Positions 7,956 to 17,750 are shown, numbered from the stretch's first letter. The stretch: DNA of 64,000 bases from Ruminococcus sp. (GCA_017403985.1 JAFRDE010000020.1:124001-188000); one strand, 5' to 3'. Notes: a model not told the origin generated them from the sequence alone. Numbers and translations are program-made.

Positions 7956-9837
7956 GCTTTTCGCCGTCCTACTGATAGTGCCGCTGTTGATTCTGACAGC
8001 GGCGTCAGCGCGCGCCGAAAATGCCCGTGAAACCTATACCGTCGCTCAGCTGCAAAGCCTGTGCGACGGTATCGTCGCATATAACGGCTGTGGGAGCTAT
8101 CAGGATTTCATCGACAATAACCTGTGCGGCAGCGCGGGCGTGAGCGCGGAGTTCTACGCGATCGCCGTATCGCAATCGGGAAACTACGATTTTTCGCGCT
8201 ACGAAAACGCTCTGCTGGATTATCTTGATACGCACGAGGTCTACTCCGCCTCGAGCCGCGAAAAATACGCGCTGGCGCTGTCAGCGGCGGGCAGTACCGA
8301 CCGCTATATTTCCGATACCGCCGATGAAGCGATCGGCGGGCTCGGGCTGATGAGTCTGGTGTTCGGACTGCATCTGCTCAACAACGGCTACGACAGCTCG
8401 CTTTACAGCGTCGACGGCCTCGTGTCCGAGATCCTCTCCCGGCAGCTGGGCGACGGCGGCTGGGCGGTGATAGGCTCCTACGGCGACGCGGACGTCACCG
8501 CGATGACCCTGCAGGCGCTCGCCCCGCACTGCGGCAGAAGCGACGTCAGCGCTGCGATCGACAGAGCGCTCGACCGTCTGTCGTCGATGCAGCTCAGCTC
8601 CGGCGGCTATAAGACCATGGGCGCCGAAAACTGTGAGAGCGCGGCACAGGTGATCGTCGCCCTATCCGCTCTCGGTATCGACGCGCAGACGGACGGCAGA
8701 TTCATCAAAAACGGCTCTTCCGTGATGAACGCCATGATGGATTACCGCTGCTCGGACGGCAGCTTCGCCCATACCGACGCGTCCAACGAAAATGCGACGC
8801 TGGAAGTATTCTGCGCTTTGACGGCTTACAAACGTTACTGTTACGGACAGAGCTCGCTGTATCAGCTCGACCACGCGAACCACAGCGCGCCGTCCGACAA
8901 CAGCGGCAGCGGCGACGACTCACCGCAGAACAACAACAGCAACAGCGGTTCCGGCGGCTCTTCCGGAAATCCGAACCGAAGCAATGATACAGATCGATCG
9001 AACGCGGACAACTCCGATCGCATCGGAAACAACGATGCGGCCGATACCCCGCAGACGGATGAAAACGGCAACCGCATCATCGTGATCAACGGTCAGCGGT
9101 TCATTGAGGCGACCACCGCCTCGGGCGAAATGATGACAATAAACATCAGCGAAACACAAGCGCCCGAACAGTCGCAAGGCACATTCGTCAGACCGACGCA
9201 CGGCAGCTTTCAGTCAAACGCTACCGCGGATACACAACTCGCCACCGCCGATGAAACGGGCGGCAAGGGCAGCTATAAGCCCTATGTGATCCTCGGGATC
9301 GTGATCGCGGCAGGCGGCGCGTGCGCGGTTCTGTATCTGCTGAAAAAACGCAATAAAAAGCATTATATCGCCGTCGGGATCATTGCCGCGGCAGGGATCC
9401 TGTTCATCCTGCTGACCGATTTCCAATCTGCCGACAGCTACCGTGAACCTGCGAAAACGGACGGCGATATCACCGTTACGCTCAGCATCCGCTGTGATAC
9501 GATCAAGGATCTCCCAAAGGTGAATTACTATATCCCCGACGACGGGGTGATCCTCGATACCACCACCTTCACCGCCGACGAGGGCGATACGGTTTATGAC
9601 GTTCTGCTGCAGGCGGCAAAAGCGAATAACATTTTGCTTGATAACCGCGGCGCGGACGGCGCGGCGTATATTGCGGGCATCAACAGCCTTTATGAATTCG
9701 CATACGGCGAGTTGTCCGGCTGGATGTACCGCGTCAACGGCGAGTTTCCCGACGTCGGATGCCAGAGCTGTACCGTCAGCGACGGCGACGTCATCGAATG
9801 GCTGTATACGACGAATATCGGAAAAGACCTTTCCTGA
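7942..9837 (+). CDS. Membrane-anchored intrinsic-factor-like protein (alpha/alpha barrel plus DUF4430)
   Basis: A 631-residue exported protein. Residues 1-25 are a signal peptide. Residues 30-310 are helical repeats of the terpenoid-cyclase/intrinsic-factor barrel type, e.g. GDGGWAVIGSYGDADVTAM (170-188) and SSGGYKTMGAENCESAAQ. Residues 313-372 are a Ser/Asn/Gly linker. Two membrane helices (449-467, 475-492) are separated by KKRNKKHY. Residues 508-625 are a DUF4430 domain ending in SGWMYRVNGEFPDVG and GDVIEWLYT. Barrel plus DUF4430 is the domain pair of animal intrinsic factor and transcobalamin, which bind B12. The start codon overlaps the upstream gene by 14 bases. With the riboswitch, corrinoid capture is the best inference. 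Confidence 0.78.
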   Translation: MRKNKLFAVLLIVPLLILTAASARAENARETYTVAQLQSLCDGIVAYNGCGSYQDFIDNNLCGSAGVSAEFYAIAVSQSGNYDFSRYENALLDYLDTHEVYSASSREKYALALSAAGSTDRYISDTADEAIGGLGLMSLVFGLHLLNNGYDSSLYSVDGLVSEILSRQLGDGGWAVIGSYGDADVTAMTLQALAPHCGRSDVSAAIDRALDRLSSMQLSSGGYKTMGAENCESAAQVIVALSALGIDAQTDGRFIKNGSSVMNAMMDYRCSDGSFAHTDASNENATLEVFCALTAYKRYCYGQSSLYQLDHANHSAPSDNSGSGDDSPQNNNSNSGSGGSSGNPNRSNDTDRSNADNSDRIGNNDAADTPQTDENGNRIIVINGQRFIEATTASGEMMTINISETQAPEQSQGTFVRPTHGSFQSNATADTQLATADETGGKGSYKPYVILGIVIAAGGACAVLYLLKKRNKKHYIAVGIIAAAGILFILLTDFQSADSYREPAKTDGDITVTLSIRCDTIKDLPKVNYYIPDDGVILDTTTFTADEGDTVYDVLLQAAKANNILLDNRGADGAAYIAGINSLYEFAYGELSGWMYRVNGEFPDVGCQSCTVSDGDVIEWLYTTNIGKDLS

Positions 9838-9905
9838 GTGATTAGTGATTAGTGACCAGTGGTCAGATAATCAGGCGGGCGCTGCCCGCACCCGACCGAT
9901 AGAAA
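9838..9905. repeat. Heptamer-array fragment before ecfT
   Basis: Units of the type GTGATTA/GTGACCA followed by a GCGGGCGCTGCCCGC inner stem and ACCCGA. The right arm is missing. It is intergenic within the B12 operon. Confidence 0.5.
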
Positions 9906-9911
9906 GGCGGC

Positions 9912-10787
9912 ATGATCTTGAAACGTTTTGAACAACTGAATCCTCTCGCGGTCGCGATATATTACCTCTGCGTGCTGATAATCACGATGTTCTCGATGAA
10001 TCCGCTGCTGCTCGGCATCGCGCTCGTGACGTCTGTTATCAGCGGTATCCTGACCGGTACGGCAAAGCTGCGTACGCACCTTATCTTTGCGTTGGTTTTT
10101 CTCGTCGCGGCGGTGCTGAATCCGCTGTTCGTACATAAGGGCGTGACCGTGCTGTTCTACCTCAACGACCGTCCGATCACTCTTGAAGCGACCGCCTACG
10201 GGCTGTGCGCGGCGGCGATGCTGGTCGCGGCGCTCTATCGCCTGCGCGAGTTGAGTAAGACGCTGACATCCGACAAGGTGCTGTACCTCTTCGGACGCAT
10301 CTCGCCGAAGCTTGCGCTCCTGCTGTCGATGACGATCCGTTATGTATCGCTCCTGCATATTCGCTGGCGTAAGATCAGCGACAGTCAGCGCGCCTTGGGG
10401 CTGTATGACGACGGCAACCTGATCGACGCGGTACGCGGCAGAGCGCGCGTGCTGAGCATCCTGATCACATGGACGCTCGAGAACGGCATCATCACCGCCG
10501 AAAGCATGGAATCGCGCGGCTACGGCAGCGGCAGGCGCACCTCGTACGCGGTATACCGCGTCCATACAGCCGATATCATTTTTATCATCGTTTGTTTACT
10601 GCTGACGGCGGCAACGGCTGTCGGCGTATGGCAGAGCCAAACGGCATATTACCCCGCGCTCGATATGGACCTGCTGACTCCGTGGGGTTCGGCAGGCGCG
10701 GCGGCGTTCGCGCTGTTGGGCGTTCTGCCGCTGATCATCAACGCAAAGGAGGCGATAAGATGGCGCTTATTACTGTCAAAGACCTGA
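9912..10787 (+). CDS. ecfT: ECF transporter transmembrane component EcfT
   Basis: A 291-residue polytopic membrane protein that couples the ATPases to the substrate-binding S component. The two coupling-helix signatures are visible as SDSQRALGLY and AESMESRGYG (family ARG-type motifs). Hydrophobic segments lie at the N terminus (VAIYYLCVLIITMF) and near the C terminus (FIIVCLLLTAATAV). The ATG at 9912 follows GAAAGGCGGC. It overlaps the ATPase gene by 28 bases. Placed downstream of a cobalamin riboswitch, it most likely serves a dedicated B12 transporter. Confidence 0.9.
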   Translation: MILKRFEQLNPLAVAIYYLCVLIITMFSMNPLLLGIALVTSVISGILTGTAKLRTHLIFALVFLVAAVLNPLFVHKGVTVLFYLNDRPITLEATAYGLCAAAMLVAALYRLRELSKTLTSDKVLYLFGRISPKLALLLSMTIRYVSLLHIRWRKISDSQRALGLYDDGNLIDAVRGRARVLSILITWTLENGIITAESMESRGYGSGRRTSYAVYRVHTADIIFIIVCLLLTAATAVGVWQSQTAYYPALDMDLLTPWGSAGAAAFALLGVLPLIINAKEAIRWRLLLSKT

Positions 10788-12421
10788 GCTTTACTTACCC
10801 GAACAGCGACAAAAAAGCGCTGTCCGATATCAGCCTCACGATCGAAAAAGGCGAATTCATTACCCTGATGGGCGCGACCGGCTCGGGCAAAAGCACCCTG
10901 CTCAGACTGCTGAAGCCCGAACTGCGGCAAAACGGCGATATCAGCGGCGAAGTTTTATTCAACGATCGGCAAACAGAAACATTATCCCCGCGCGAATCCG
11001 CCGAAAAGATCGGCTATGTCGCGCAGAATCCCGAGGAACAGATCGTCACGGACAAGGTGTGGCATGAGCTCGCCTTCACGCTCGAGAACCTCGGCGCAAG
11101 GCGGTCGGATATCGCCCGCCGCGTCGCAGAGACAGCGGCGTATTTCGGCATATCCGACCGGATGGAGCGCGATACCGCGACCCTCTCCGGCGGCGAAAAA
11201 CAGCTCCTGAACTTAGCGGCGGTGATGACCGCCGACCCCGAGCTGCTCCTTCTCGACGAACCGACTGCGCAGCTCGACCCGATCGCGGCGGCAAGGTTCA
11301 TCGAGACCGTGTACCGCCTCAATCGGGAAACCGGCGTGACGGTGCTGATCTGCGAACACCGCGCCGAGGAGCTCTTCGCCATCTCCGACCGCGTCGTCAT
11401 CCTCGACGACGGTCAAATCAAATATGACGCTGCGCCGCGGCAGGTCGCGGCGCAGATCGATATCAACAGTCCGCATGAAGCGTTTCTGCCGACGGCGGCA
11501 AGGATTGCTCATTTGGTTTATCAGTCTTCCGACGCGTTCGGCTCCCTTTACCAAAAGGCGCCGAACGATATCCCGCTGAACATTCGCGAGGGACAGCGCT
11601 TTATCGGGCAATTCGCCAACACTGTCAGAGTCTTGGACGATGAAAGCTCCGCACATCCCGACGCGGTCGCCCTGTCGCTGAAAAATATTCATTTTCGTTA
11701 CGAAAGAAACAGCCCGGATATCCTGCGTGATCTGTCGCTGACCGTATACGGCGGTGAAGTCTTCGCTCTCTTGGGTGCGAACGGCGCGGGTAAAAGCACC
11801 GCGGCGGCGGTGATCGCCGGGCTGAGAAAGCCGTACAGCGGCACGGTAAAGCTCTTTGACAAACCGCTGAAAGACTACAAAAACGGCTCCTTATATCAGA
11901 ATAATCTCAGTCTGCTCCCGCAGGACACGGAAAGCGTATTCATCCGCGAAACGGTCGGCGAAGAGCTCAAAGGCTGTGAAACGATCGTCGAAAGTTTCCC
12001 CTACGACCTGCGCCCGCTGTACAGCCGCCACCCCTATGATATCTCCGGCGGCGAGCGTCAGCTGGCCGCGCTGTGCAAGGCGCTGTCCACCGGCCCTCGT
12101 CTGCTGATCATGGACGAGCCGTCCAAAGGTCTCGATAATCACGCGAAAACGCTCCTGCGCGATATCATTCTCCGTCTGAAATCAGACGGCGTGACCGTCC
12201 TGCTGATCACCCATGATACAGAATTCGCAGCGCTCTGCGCCGATCGATGCGCCCTGTTCGCGCAGGGGAATATCGCGGCGGTCGACACGACTGAAAACTT
12301 CATGAGCGGCAACCGCTTTTACACCACCGCCGCCTCGCGCATCACACGACAGCGTTATGACGGCGCGTACACCGCCGATCGCGCCGCGCGCCTGATCAGA
12401 CTCAACGGAGGCGCGCCATGA
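10760..12421 (+). CDS. Fused double ATPase of the ECF transporter (EcfA-EcfA')
   Basis: A 553-residue protein with two ABC ATPase domains in one chain. Domain 1 has Walker A GATGSGKST (38-46), signature LSGGEKQ and Walker B LLLLDEPTAQLD. Domain 2 has Walker A GANGAGKST, signature ISGGERQ and Walker B LLIMDEPSKGLD. Many ECF systems use two separate ATPase genes; here they are fused. Start at 10760 follows AAAGGAGGCGATAAG, inside the end of ecfT. The stop overlaps the next start as ATGA. It energises import with EcfT and the S component. Confidence 0.92.
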   Translation: MALITVKDLSFTYPNSDKKALSDISLTIEKGEFITLMGATGSGKSTLLRLLKPELRQNGDISGEVLFNDRQTETLSPRESAEKIGYVAQNPEEQIVTDKVWHELAFTLENLGARRSDIARRVAETAAYFGISDRMERDTATLSGGEKQLLNLAAVMTADPELLLLDEPTAQLDPIAAARFIETVYRLNRETGVTVLICEHRAEELFAISDRVVILDDGQIKYDAAPRQVAAQIDINSPHEAFLPTAARIAHLVYQSSDAFGSLYQKAPNDIPLNIREGQRFIGQFANTVRVLDDESSAHPDAVALSLKNIHFRYERNSPDILRDLSLTVYGGEVFALLGANGAGKSTAAAVIAGLRKPYSGTVKLFDKPLKDYKNGSLYQNNLSLLPQDTESVFIRETVGEELKGCETIVESFPYDLRPLYSRHPYDISGGERQLAALCKALSTGPRLLIMDEPSKGLDNHAKTLLRDIILRLKSDGVTVLLITHDTEFAALCADRCALFAQGNIAAVDTTENFMSGNRFYTTAASRITRQRYDGAYTADRAARLIRLNGGAP

Positions 12422-13104
12422 TCGTGATACAGAACAAAAACCTGCGCACGATGATGAAATATGTCATCCCCTTCGTACTGATCCCCGTACTGGTCGCGAT
12501 CAGCGCCATCGTTTTTGCCGGACAGCGGTATATCATCATCTCCCTCGGGATCGCAGTGCTGGCGATACTGCTGTTCATAACGGGCTTCGAGCGGAAGAAC
12601 ATCGGCTCGCGGCGCATGGTGATCACGGCGATCATGACGGCTCTGGCGGTCTTCGGCCGCTTCATCCCGCTGTTCAAGCCCATCACGGCGATTTGCGTGA
12701 TGACAGCCGTTTACCTCGGCGCGGAGGCGGGTTTCCTGTGCGGGTCGATGAGCGTGCTGATCTCCAACATCTATTTCGGTCAGGGACCGTGGACGCCCTT
12801 CCAGATGCTCGGCTTCGGGCTGATCGGACTGTTCGCGGGCTATTTATCAAAAGTACTGATGCGGTCACGATGGCTGATGCTCCTGTACGGCGTGATCGCG
12901 GGCGTCGCCTACTCCTTCATCATGGATATCTGGACGGTGCTTTGGTACGCGGGAGGCTTCGACCTCAAGCTGTACACGGCGGCGATCGTTTCGGCGATCC
13001 CGTTCACCCTGCTGTACGCCGTATCGAACGTCGTATTCCTGCTGATCCTGCAAAAGACCGTCGGAAACAAGCTGAATCGGATTAAAATCAAATACGGCGT
13101 TTAG
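12418..13104 (+). CDS. ECF transporter S component, probable cobalamin/corrinoid type
   Basis: A 228-residue membrane protein with about six hydrophobic segments. The segment NIYFGQGPWTPFQMLGFG resembles S components of the group that includes CbrT. Substrate is inferred from the riboswitch and the surface proteins upstream, not from a motif that fixes specificity. It is the last gene of the operon, coupled to the ATPase gene by a four-base ATGA overlap. No terminator hairpin is obvious before the next promoter at 13117. Confidence 0.85.
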   Translation: MIVIQNKNLRTMMKYVIPFVLIPVLVAISAIVFAGQRYIIISLGIAVLAILLFITGFERKNIGSRRMVITAIMTALAVFGRFIPLFKPITAICVMTAVYLGAEAGFLCGSMSVLISNIYFGQGPWTPFQMLGFGLIGLFAGYLSKVLMRSRWLMLLYGVIAGVAYSFIMDIWTVLWYAGGFDLKLYTAAIVSAIPFTLLYAVSNVVFLLILQKTVGNKLNRIKIKYGV

Positions 13105-13116
13105 TCAATCTTCAGT

Positions 13117-13145
13117 TTGCAATTGATTTGACCCTATGATATACT
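13117..13145 (+). promoter_or_regulatory. Promoter upstream of the 13166 gene
   Basis: TTGCAA (13117-13122), 17-base spacer, TATACT (13140-13145), some 20 bases before the start codon. The leader would be very short. Confidence 0.65.
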
Positions 13146-13165
13146 GACAGCAGGAAGGTGATCGG

Positions 13166-13768
13166 ATGCGCTTGAATCAGGAACTATATGATCAGATCGT
13201 CGAATATCTGCGGCTGAATTATACGGGCGGCGAAATGCCCCCTCAGACGTTCACACAGAGCAGATTCACTCCCGCGCGGGCGGGCGTGCTCTCTAAAGCC
13301 GGCAAAAAGAGCAAACGGACGTCGGAAGAAGCGGAACGTGCCGTACCAATCGAAGAAGAACCCGTCAAAGCCGCGCCGCTGCCGCAAGGCGCCGCTTACG
13401 GAGATCTGAACGCCAGACTCAACGCGCTCGACGAGAGCTTTCAGGAAGCGCTCCTGCGGCTGATAGACGAGCGTGGGATGAAGGACAGCGAGTGCTATAA
13501 GCGCGCGGGCGTCGACCGCAAGCTGTTTTCCAAAATACGCTCCAACCCGCAGTACCGTCCCTCCAAACCCACCGTGATCGCCTTTGCCTTCGCGCTGGAG
13601 CTCACGCTGGAGGAAACCATTGATCTGCTCCGTAAGGCAGGTTACGCGCTGTCCCGCAGTTCAAAATTCGATGTGATCGTCGAGTATTTCATCGTCAACG
13701 GTATCTACGATCTGCGGCAGCTCAACGAGGCGCTGTATGAATTCGATCAGCCGCTGGTGAACGGATGA
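13166..13768 (+). CDS. Hypothetical protein with C-terminal helix-turn-helix-like domain
   Basis: A 200-residue protein, not assigned to a named family with certainty. Residues 1-75 contain a charged, low-complexity linker ([16 protein letters not shown]). Residues 85-195 resemble an XRE-like helical domain: [27 protein letters not shown], then [22 protein letters not shown]. In gut Clostridia such domains are found next to macro-domain or von Willebrand A proteins, and a vWA gene follows here. A regulatory or signalling role is only suggested. It has its own promoter and a GGAAGGTGATCGG binding site. Confidence 0.65.
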   Translation: MRLNQELYDQIVEYLRLNYTGGEMPPQTFTQSRFTPARAGVLSKAGKKSKRTSEEAERAVPIEEEPVKAAPLPQGAAYGDLNARLNALDESFQEALLRLIDERGMKDSECYKRAGVDRKLFSKIRSNPQYRPSKPTVIAFAFALELTLEETIDLLRKAGYALSRSSKFDVIVEYFIVNGIYDLRQLNEALYEFDQPLVNG

Positions 13769-13771
13769 TAT

Positions 13772-13919
13772 AAGCCTCCCTTTTCTAAGGGAGGTGGCTC
13801 GAAGAGACGGAGGGTTGCCGCATAGCGGCTGAAGCATTCATTTTGTGGCAAATTTTTTGCAACCCCCAGTCAGCGAGCCGCAAGCGTCCGCTGACAGCCC
13901 CCTTAGGAAAGGGGGCCTA
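13772..13919. repeat. GGCTCCCTT-family intergenic element
   Basis: The ends are inverted: CCTCCCTTTTCTAAGGGAGG on the left and CCCCCTTAGGAAAGGGGGCC on the right. The inside includes GGAGGGTTGC and AACCCCCAGTCAGCGAGCCG. It is related to the elements at 17751-17914 and 20463-20628. Confidence 0.8.
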
Positions 13920-14027
13920 AGAAATGTCGCCTGACAGGCGACCAAAACCATCTGAATAAATGCTATGATGTGGTTGTCAGTTAAGACAATCACATTTTTA
14001 TTTGCAATCGACTCAGGAGGTATCATC

Positions 14028-14711
14028 ATGTTAAAGAAAATCACAAATGTCCGACTCAAAGAAACCGCGAAAGACGACGGTTCAACCGAGCTCGTGTTCA
14101 TCCTCGACCGATCCGGCTCAATGGCGGGTCTTGAAGCCGACACGATCGGCGGCTTCAACGCGATGATCGACAAGCAAAAGCAGGAAACCGGCGCTTGCTG
14201 CGTCACCACCGTACTGTTCGACCACGAGGTCGAAACGCTCCACGACCGCGTACCGCTCGCGGATATCCGACCGATGACAGATGAAGATTACTATGTCCGC
14301 GGATGCACCGCGCTGATCGATGCGATCGGCATGACCGTAAAACACATCGAGGAAGTCCACCGCTACATCCGCAAAGAGGACGTCCCCGCGCGCACTGTCT
14401 TTGTCATCACCACCGACGGTATGGAAAACGCCAGCAAGGAGTACAGCGCGGACAGGGTAAGGAAGATGATCGAAAGCAAAAAGAAAGACGGCTGGGAATT
14501 CCTCTTTATCGGCGCGAACATCGACGCGGTTCAGACCGCGAAGCACTTCGGCATCGGCGCCGACAGAGCGGTCAATTATCACGCCGACAAAAAAGGCACC
14601 GCCGTGCTGTTCAACTGTGTCGGCAGCGCCGTATCCAAAGCCCGCAGATGCGAGCCGATGGCGGCGGACTGGAGCCGCGAGATCGAGGAGGACTATGAGA
14701 GCAGATCATAA
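14028..14711 (+). CDS. von Willebrand factor type A domain protein
   Basis: A 227-residue cytosolic protein. The metal-ion-dependent adhesion site is complete: DRSGSM near residue 27, the Thr in RGCTALIDAIG, and the Asp in TTDGMENAS. This is the vWA fold, often involved in metal-dependent protein binding. The start at 14028 follows CAGGAGGTATCATC. No signal peptide is present. The partner or pathway cannot be read from the sequence. The HTH-like gene upstream may belong with it, but a repeat lies between them. Confidence 0.85.
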   Translation: MLKKITNVRLKETAKDDGSTELVFILDRSGSMAGLEADTIGGFNAMIDKQKQETGACCVTTVLFDHEVETLHDRVPLADIRPMTDEDYYVRGCTALIDAIGMTVKHIEEVHRYIRKEDVPARTVFVITTDGMENASKEYSADRVRKMIESKKKDGWEFLFIGANIDAVQTAKHFGIGADRAVNYHADKKGTAVLFNCVGSAVSKARRCEPMAADWSREIEEDYESRS

Positions 14712-14922
14712 GAGTTAGGAGTTAGGAGTGAGGAGTTAGGAGTTGTGTGAATATGCTGACGCGTTTTGAATTGAAATAATGACATACAGAATAATGTCCG
14801 CGACTCTTTGATGAGCTGCGGACATTTTTCTGTATGATTACTTTTCTGTCAGATGTTATACCAATCGGGTGCGGGCAGAGCCCGCCATTCATTTCTAACT
14901 CCTCATTCCTAACTCCTAACTA
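14711..14922. repeat. Heptamer-array hairpin element, TTAGGAG type
   Basis: The left array (about 14711-14746) has TTAGGAG/TGAGGAG units. The right array (about 14890-14922) has CTAACTC/CTCATTC units in inverted complement. The core shares GCTGACGCGTTTTGAATTG and AATGTCCGCGACTCTTTGAT with the element at 1-255, plus GGGTGCGGGC/GCCCGCC. Confidence 0.8.
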
Positions 14923-17736
14923 TAATTTAAGGATCTCATCATACAGCTCTTGATTCGCTTCAATGTTCTCGGCGCTGCCAACGGTGCAGAAGGCGGCGCT
15001 TTCAATATCCGCTTTCAGCGATTCGCCGACGGTGTTGAGATCGGCAAGGGTACTTGAAAGCAGCTCGTCGCGCTCCTTCTGGATCGCCGCAAAATCACGA
15101 CCCATCAGGTGATAGACGCTGCCGAGATACGCGGTCGCGCGCGGGAGCTGGGGATTATCGAGCGTGCGCACGACACTGATGATATAGTCCTCGAGGGCGC
15201 GGTCGCTCAGCTGTAAGCCGCTCAGGAATTCCGCTGCGTTTTTGAACGTATTCAGCGTGATCGCGATCTGCGGGTCGCGGTAGCTCCACATATCCAGCCG
15301 CTTCGCGGAATTCGGCACGGTGCCGCAGCCGTACGCGCCGTTCTCGACGCGGATCTTCTGCCACAAGTATTCGAGGGAGAGGATCTTTTTCGCGAGCAGG
15401 AGAGCGCCGCCGCTGAGTTCCTTATCCGTGTTGAAGCTGAAGCCGTTGAACACAATGTCGCATGGCGCAGATAGAGCGATATTGCCGCTGAGCAAAGCGC
15501 TTTGCGCCTGACTGAGGCTGTCGGTCAAATTCGCCGCCATCGGGAGCGGCATATCCGTGAGCTTTGCGTAACTTTCCTCATCACAGGCAAGAGAATACAA
15601 CGCCTTGCCGCCTTTGATATATTTCTCATACACGGCTTCGATCCGCTCTTTCAGCGCTGCAAAGCCGACAGGATCGCTGTCGAGGGATTCTTTCAGCGCT
15701 TTCAGTCGGATATAGAAGCTGAGTCCGCCGGTCTTATCGAGGATCGCGTCGCGCACGTTGAAGTTCGCCGCGGCGCGGGAAGCAGCAATCTGGCTGGAAT
15801 TGTTGATGAAGCCGAGCTGCATTTCGGTATACAGCTGACCGATCAGGTCAATGATAGCTTTCCGATCGTTAAATACGGTCTGCGTCAGCACCTCTTCGGC
15901 GAGCGCCGCCGCCTGCGGATAACAACCGGCGAGCGCCTTGAAGCGCAGGGATGCGGCGGAGATCACCCGGTCGCCGTAGCTGGTAACGGTGCCGCTCATG
16001 CCCATCGAGCCGGTGTACAGTCCGAGCTTAGTCTGCAAGGTCTGACCGTCAGTTTTTGCGGTCGCGATATTAGTCAACAGTGCGGACAGGATGCTGATAT
16101 CGAAGAGCTCGTCGTCATCCGCGCCGCCGATATCGAAGAAGAGATCGGCGTAGACGATGCCGTCCGTTTTCAGCGGATGATACAGGAACGGCGCACCGTC
16201 CTTCTCCCTCTCTTCGGTAACATACGGGACCGCTTTTTTATCGACATCACTGATATTCAGATGCGGGATGGTATCAGCAGTAGGAATCGTTTCTCCGGCT
16301 GAATAATCATCGGGTCCTTCCGTGGGTTCCGCATACTTCTTCTCGTTCGCGGTAGGCGTCATCACGACGATGTTGCGGTATTCGTTGTCGAGCAGAACGG
16401 TTTGGATCAGCTTTTCAAAGAAACCGTTGTCGAGTTCTTCTTTGATAGTCGCGAGGGGCGCTTCGTACTCTAAATAGCGCCACGGCTCATAGTCATAAAG
16501 CCATGTGTCGGCGATCTGGATGTTATAGTACAAGCCTTTGGTCAGTCCCGCGGCGCTGCCCTCGCGCAGGTTGAACTCCACGGTGCTGAGTTTCGCCCTG
16601 ACCGCTTCCTGATCCAATCCCGCGGCGCATTCTCTCAGACACGCGGTCACCTCGCGCTCGATCTCATCGAGGCGAGCGGAATCACAGTGGCGCAGCTTAA
16701 CGGTAAACAGCGGATAGGCAATATCCTCTATCATCTCGCAGTCGCACTCGACCGCTAATCCCTTATCCAAAATACGCTTTTTCAGCGGGTCATAGTTGGT
16801 ATCGGCAAGGATATCGGTGAGAACAGACAGTCCGAGGTAGGTGGTAAAGTCGGGCATCTCGCCGACGGGATAGGTGATCGCGATATAGTCCTCGCCGCTC
16901 TTCTCCCCATCCGCGGTATAGGTGCAGCGATAGGGCTCGGTCTGCTTCTTGACCGTGATCTTCGGCTCGACGACCGCCGGCTGCGGCTCGACCTTGCTCA
17001 GATATTCTTCATCGAGGAAACGAAGTTTCTCTTCTATTTCCATTTTACCGTACAGATAGAATCGCGCGTTCGACGGATGGTAGTGCTTTTTATGGTTCGC
17101 GATAAAATCCTCATAGGTCAGCTGAACGATATGATCGGGATGACCGCCCGAAACAGTGGTATACTGGCAGGGCTCGTAGCTCTCGCCGAATACAGCCTGA
17201 TAGAGATTCTCCTCCGGGTCGCCGAGAGCGCCCTTCATCTCGTTATAGACCACGCCCTGGTAATATGGCTTGCCGTCCGCGCCGCGCTCGATATGCCAGC
17301 CCTCCTGACGGAAGGCAGTCTCATCGCGGTAGATCAGCGGGCGGAACACCGCGTCGGTGTATACGGACATCAGGTTCATCAGATCCTTGTCGTTCATGCT
17401 TGACACGGGGTACATCGTCTTGTCGGGGAAGGTCATCGCGTTGAGGAAGGTATACAGCGAGCTTTTCATCAGCTCGACAAAGGGATCGTCGACGGGATAT
17501 TTTTCCGAACCGCACAGAACGCTGTGCTCGAGGATATGGAACACGCCCGTACTGTCGTGCGACGGCGTCGCGAAGGTGACCGAATAGGTCATGTTGCGGT
17601 CGTCGTTGTCAATATAGCACAGCAGCGCGCCGCTGTGTTCATGGCGCAAGATGTATAGGTCGCCGCCGATCTCCTTGATATAGCGGCTCTGTTCCACGAC
17701 AAAGCCGTGGAGCTTTTGTCCGATAGTGTATTTCAT
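14920..17736 (-). CDS. M16C-family zinc metallopeptidase (presequence protease-like)
   Basis: A 938-residue two-lobed insulinase-family peptidase. The inverted zinc motif HxxEH is seen as His67-Ile-Leu-Glu70-His71 in FHILEHSVLCGS. The family is known for degrading short peptides, such as cleaved presequences, in the cytosol. No signal peptide is present. The start at 17736 follows AAAGGAGATTAAT. Its length fits M16C. It stands alone between two repeat elements, and the substrate in this organism is unknown. Confidence 0.92.
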   Translation of the reverse strand: MKYTIGQKLHGFVVEQSRYIKEIGGDLYILRHEHSGALLCYIDNDDRNMTYSVTFATPSHDSTGVFHILEHSVLCGSEKYPVDDPFVELMKSSLYTFLNAMTFPDKTMYPVSSMNDKDLMNLMSVYTDAVFRPLIYRDETAFRQEGWHIERGADGKPYYQGVVYNEMKGALGDPEENLYQAVFGESYEPCQYTTVSGGHPDHIVQLTYEDFIANHKKHYHPSNARFYLYGKMEIEEKLRFLDEEYLSKVEPQPAVVEPKITVKKQTEPYRCTYTADGEKSGEDYIAITYPVGEMPDFTTYLGLSVLTDILADTNYDPLKKRILDKGLAVECDCEMIEDIAYPLFTVKLRHCDSARLDEIEREVTACLRECAAGLDQEAVRAKLSTVEFNLREGSAAGLTKGLYYNIQIADTWLYDYEPWRYLEYEAPLATIKEELDNGFFEKLIQTVLLDNEYRNIVVMTPTANEKKYAEPTEGPDDYSAGETIPTADTIPHLNISDVDKKAVPYVTEEREKDGAPFLYHPLKTDGIVYADLFFDIGGADDDELFDISILSALLTNIATAKTDGQTLQTKLGLYTGSMGMSGTVTSYGDRVISAASLRFKALAGCYPQAAALAEEVLTQTVFNDRKAIIDLIGQLYTEMQLGFINNSSQIAASRAAANFNVRDAILDKTGGLSFYIRLKALKESLDSDPVGFAALKERIEAVYEKYIKGGKALYSLACDEESYAKLTDMPLPMAANLTDSLSQAQSALLSGNIALSAPCDIVFNGFSFNTDKELSGGALLLAKKILSLEYLWQKIRVENGAYGCGTVPNSAKRLDMWSYRDPQIAITLNTFKNAAEFLSGLQLSDRALEDYIISVVRTLDNPQLPRATAYLGSVYHLMGRDFAAIQKERDELLSSTLADLNTVGESLKADIESAAFCTVGSAENIEANQELYDEILKL

Positions 17737-17750
17737 ATTAATCTCCTTTC

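Noticed and set aside
14303..14698. Arg/His-rich frame overlapping the vWA gene, and many similar long frames opposite proS, galT, galK and hsdR
   Set aside because: Shadows of GC-rich genes in other frames: no binding sites, no family motifs, composition dominated by Arg, His and Ala.
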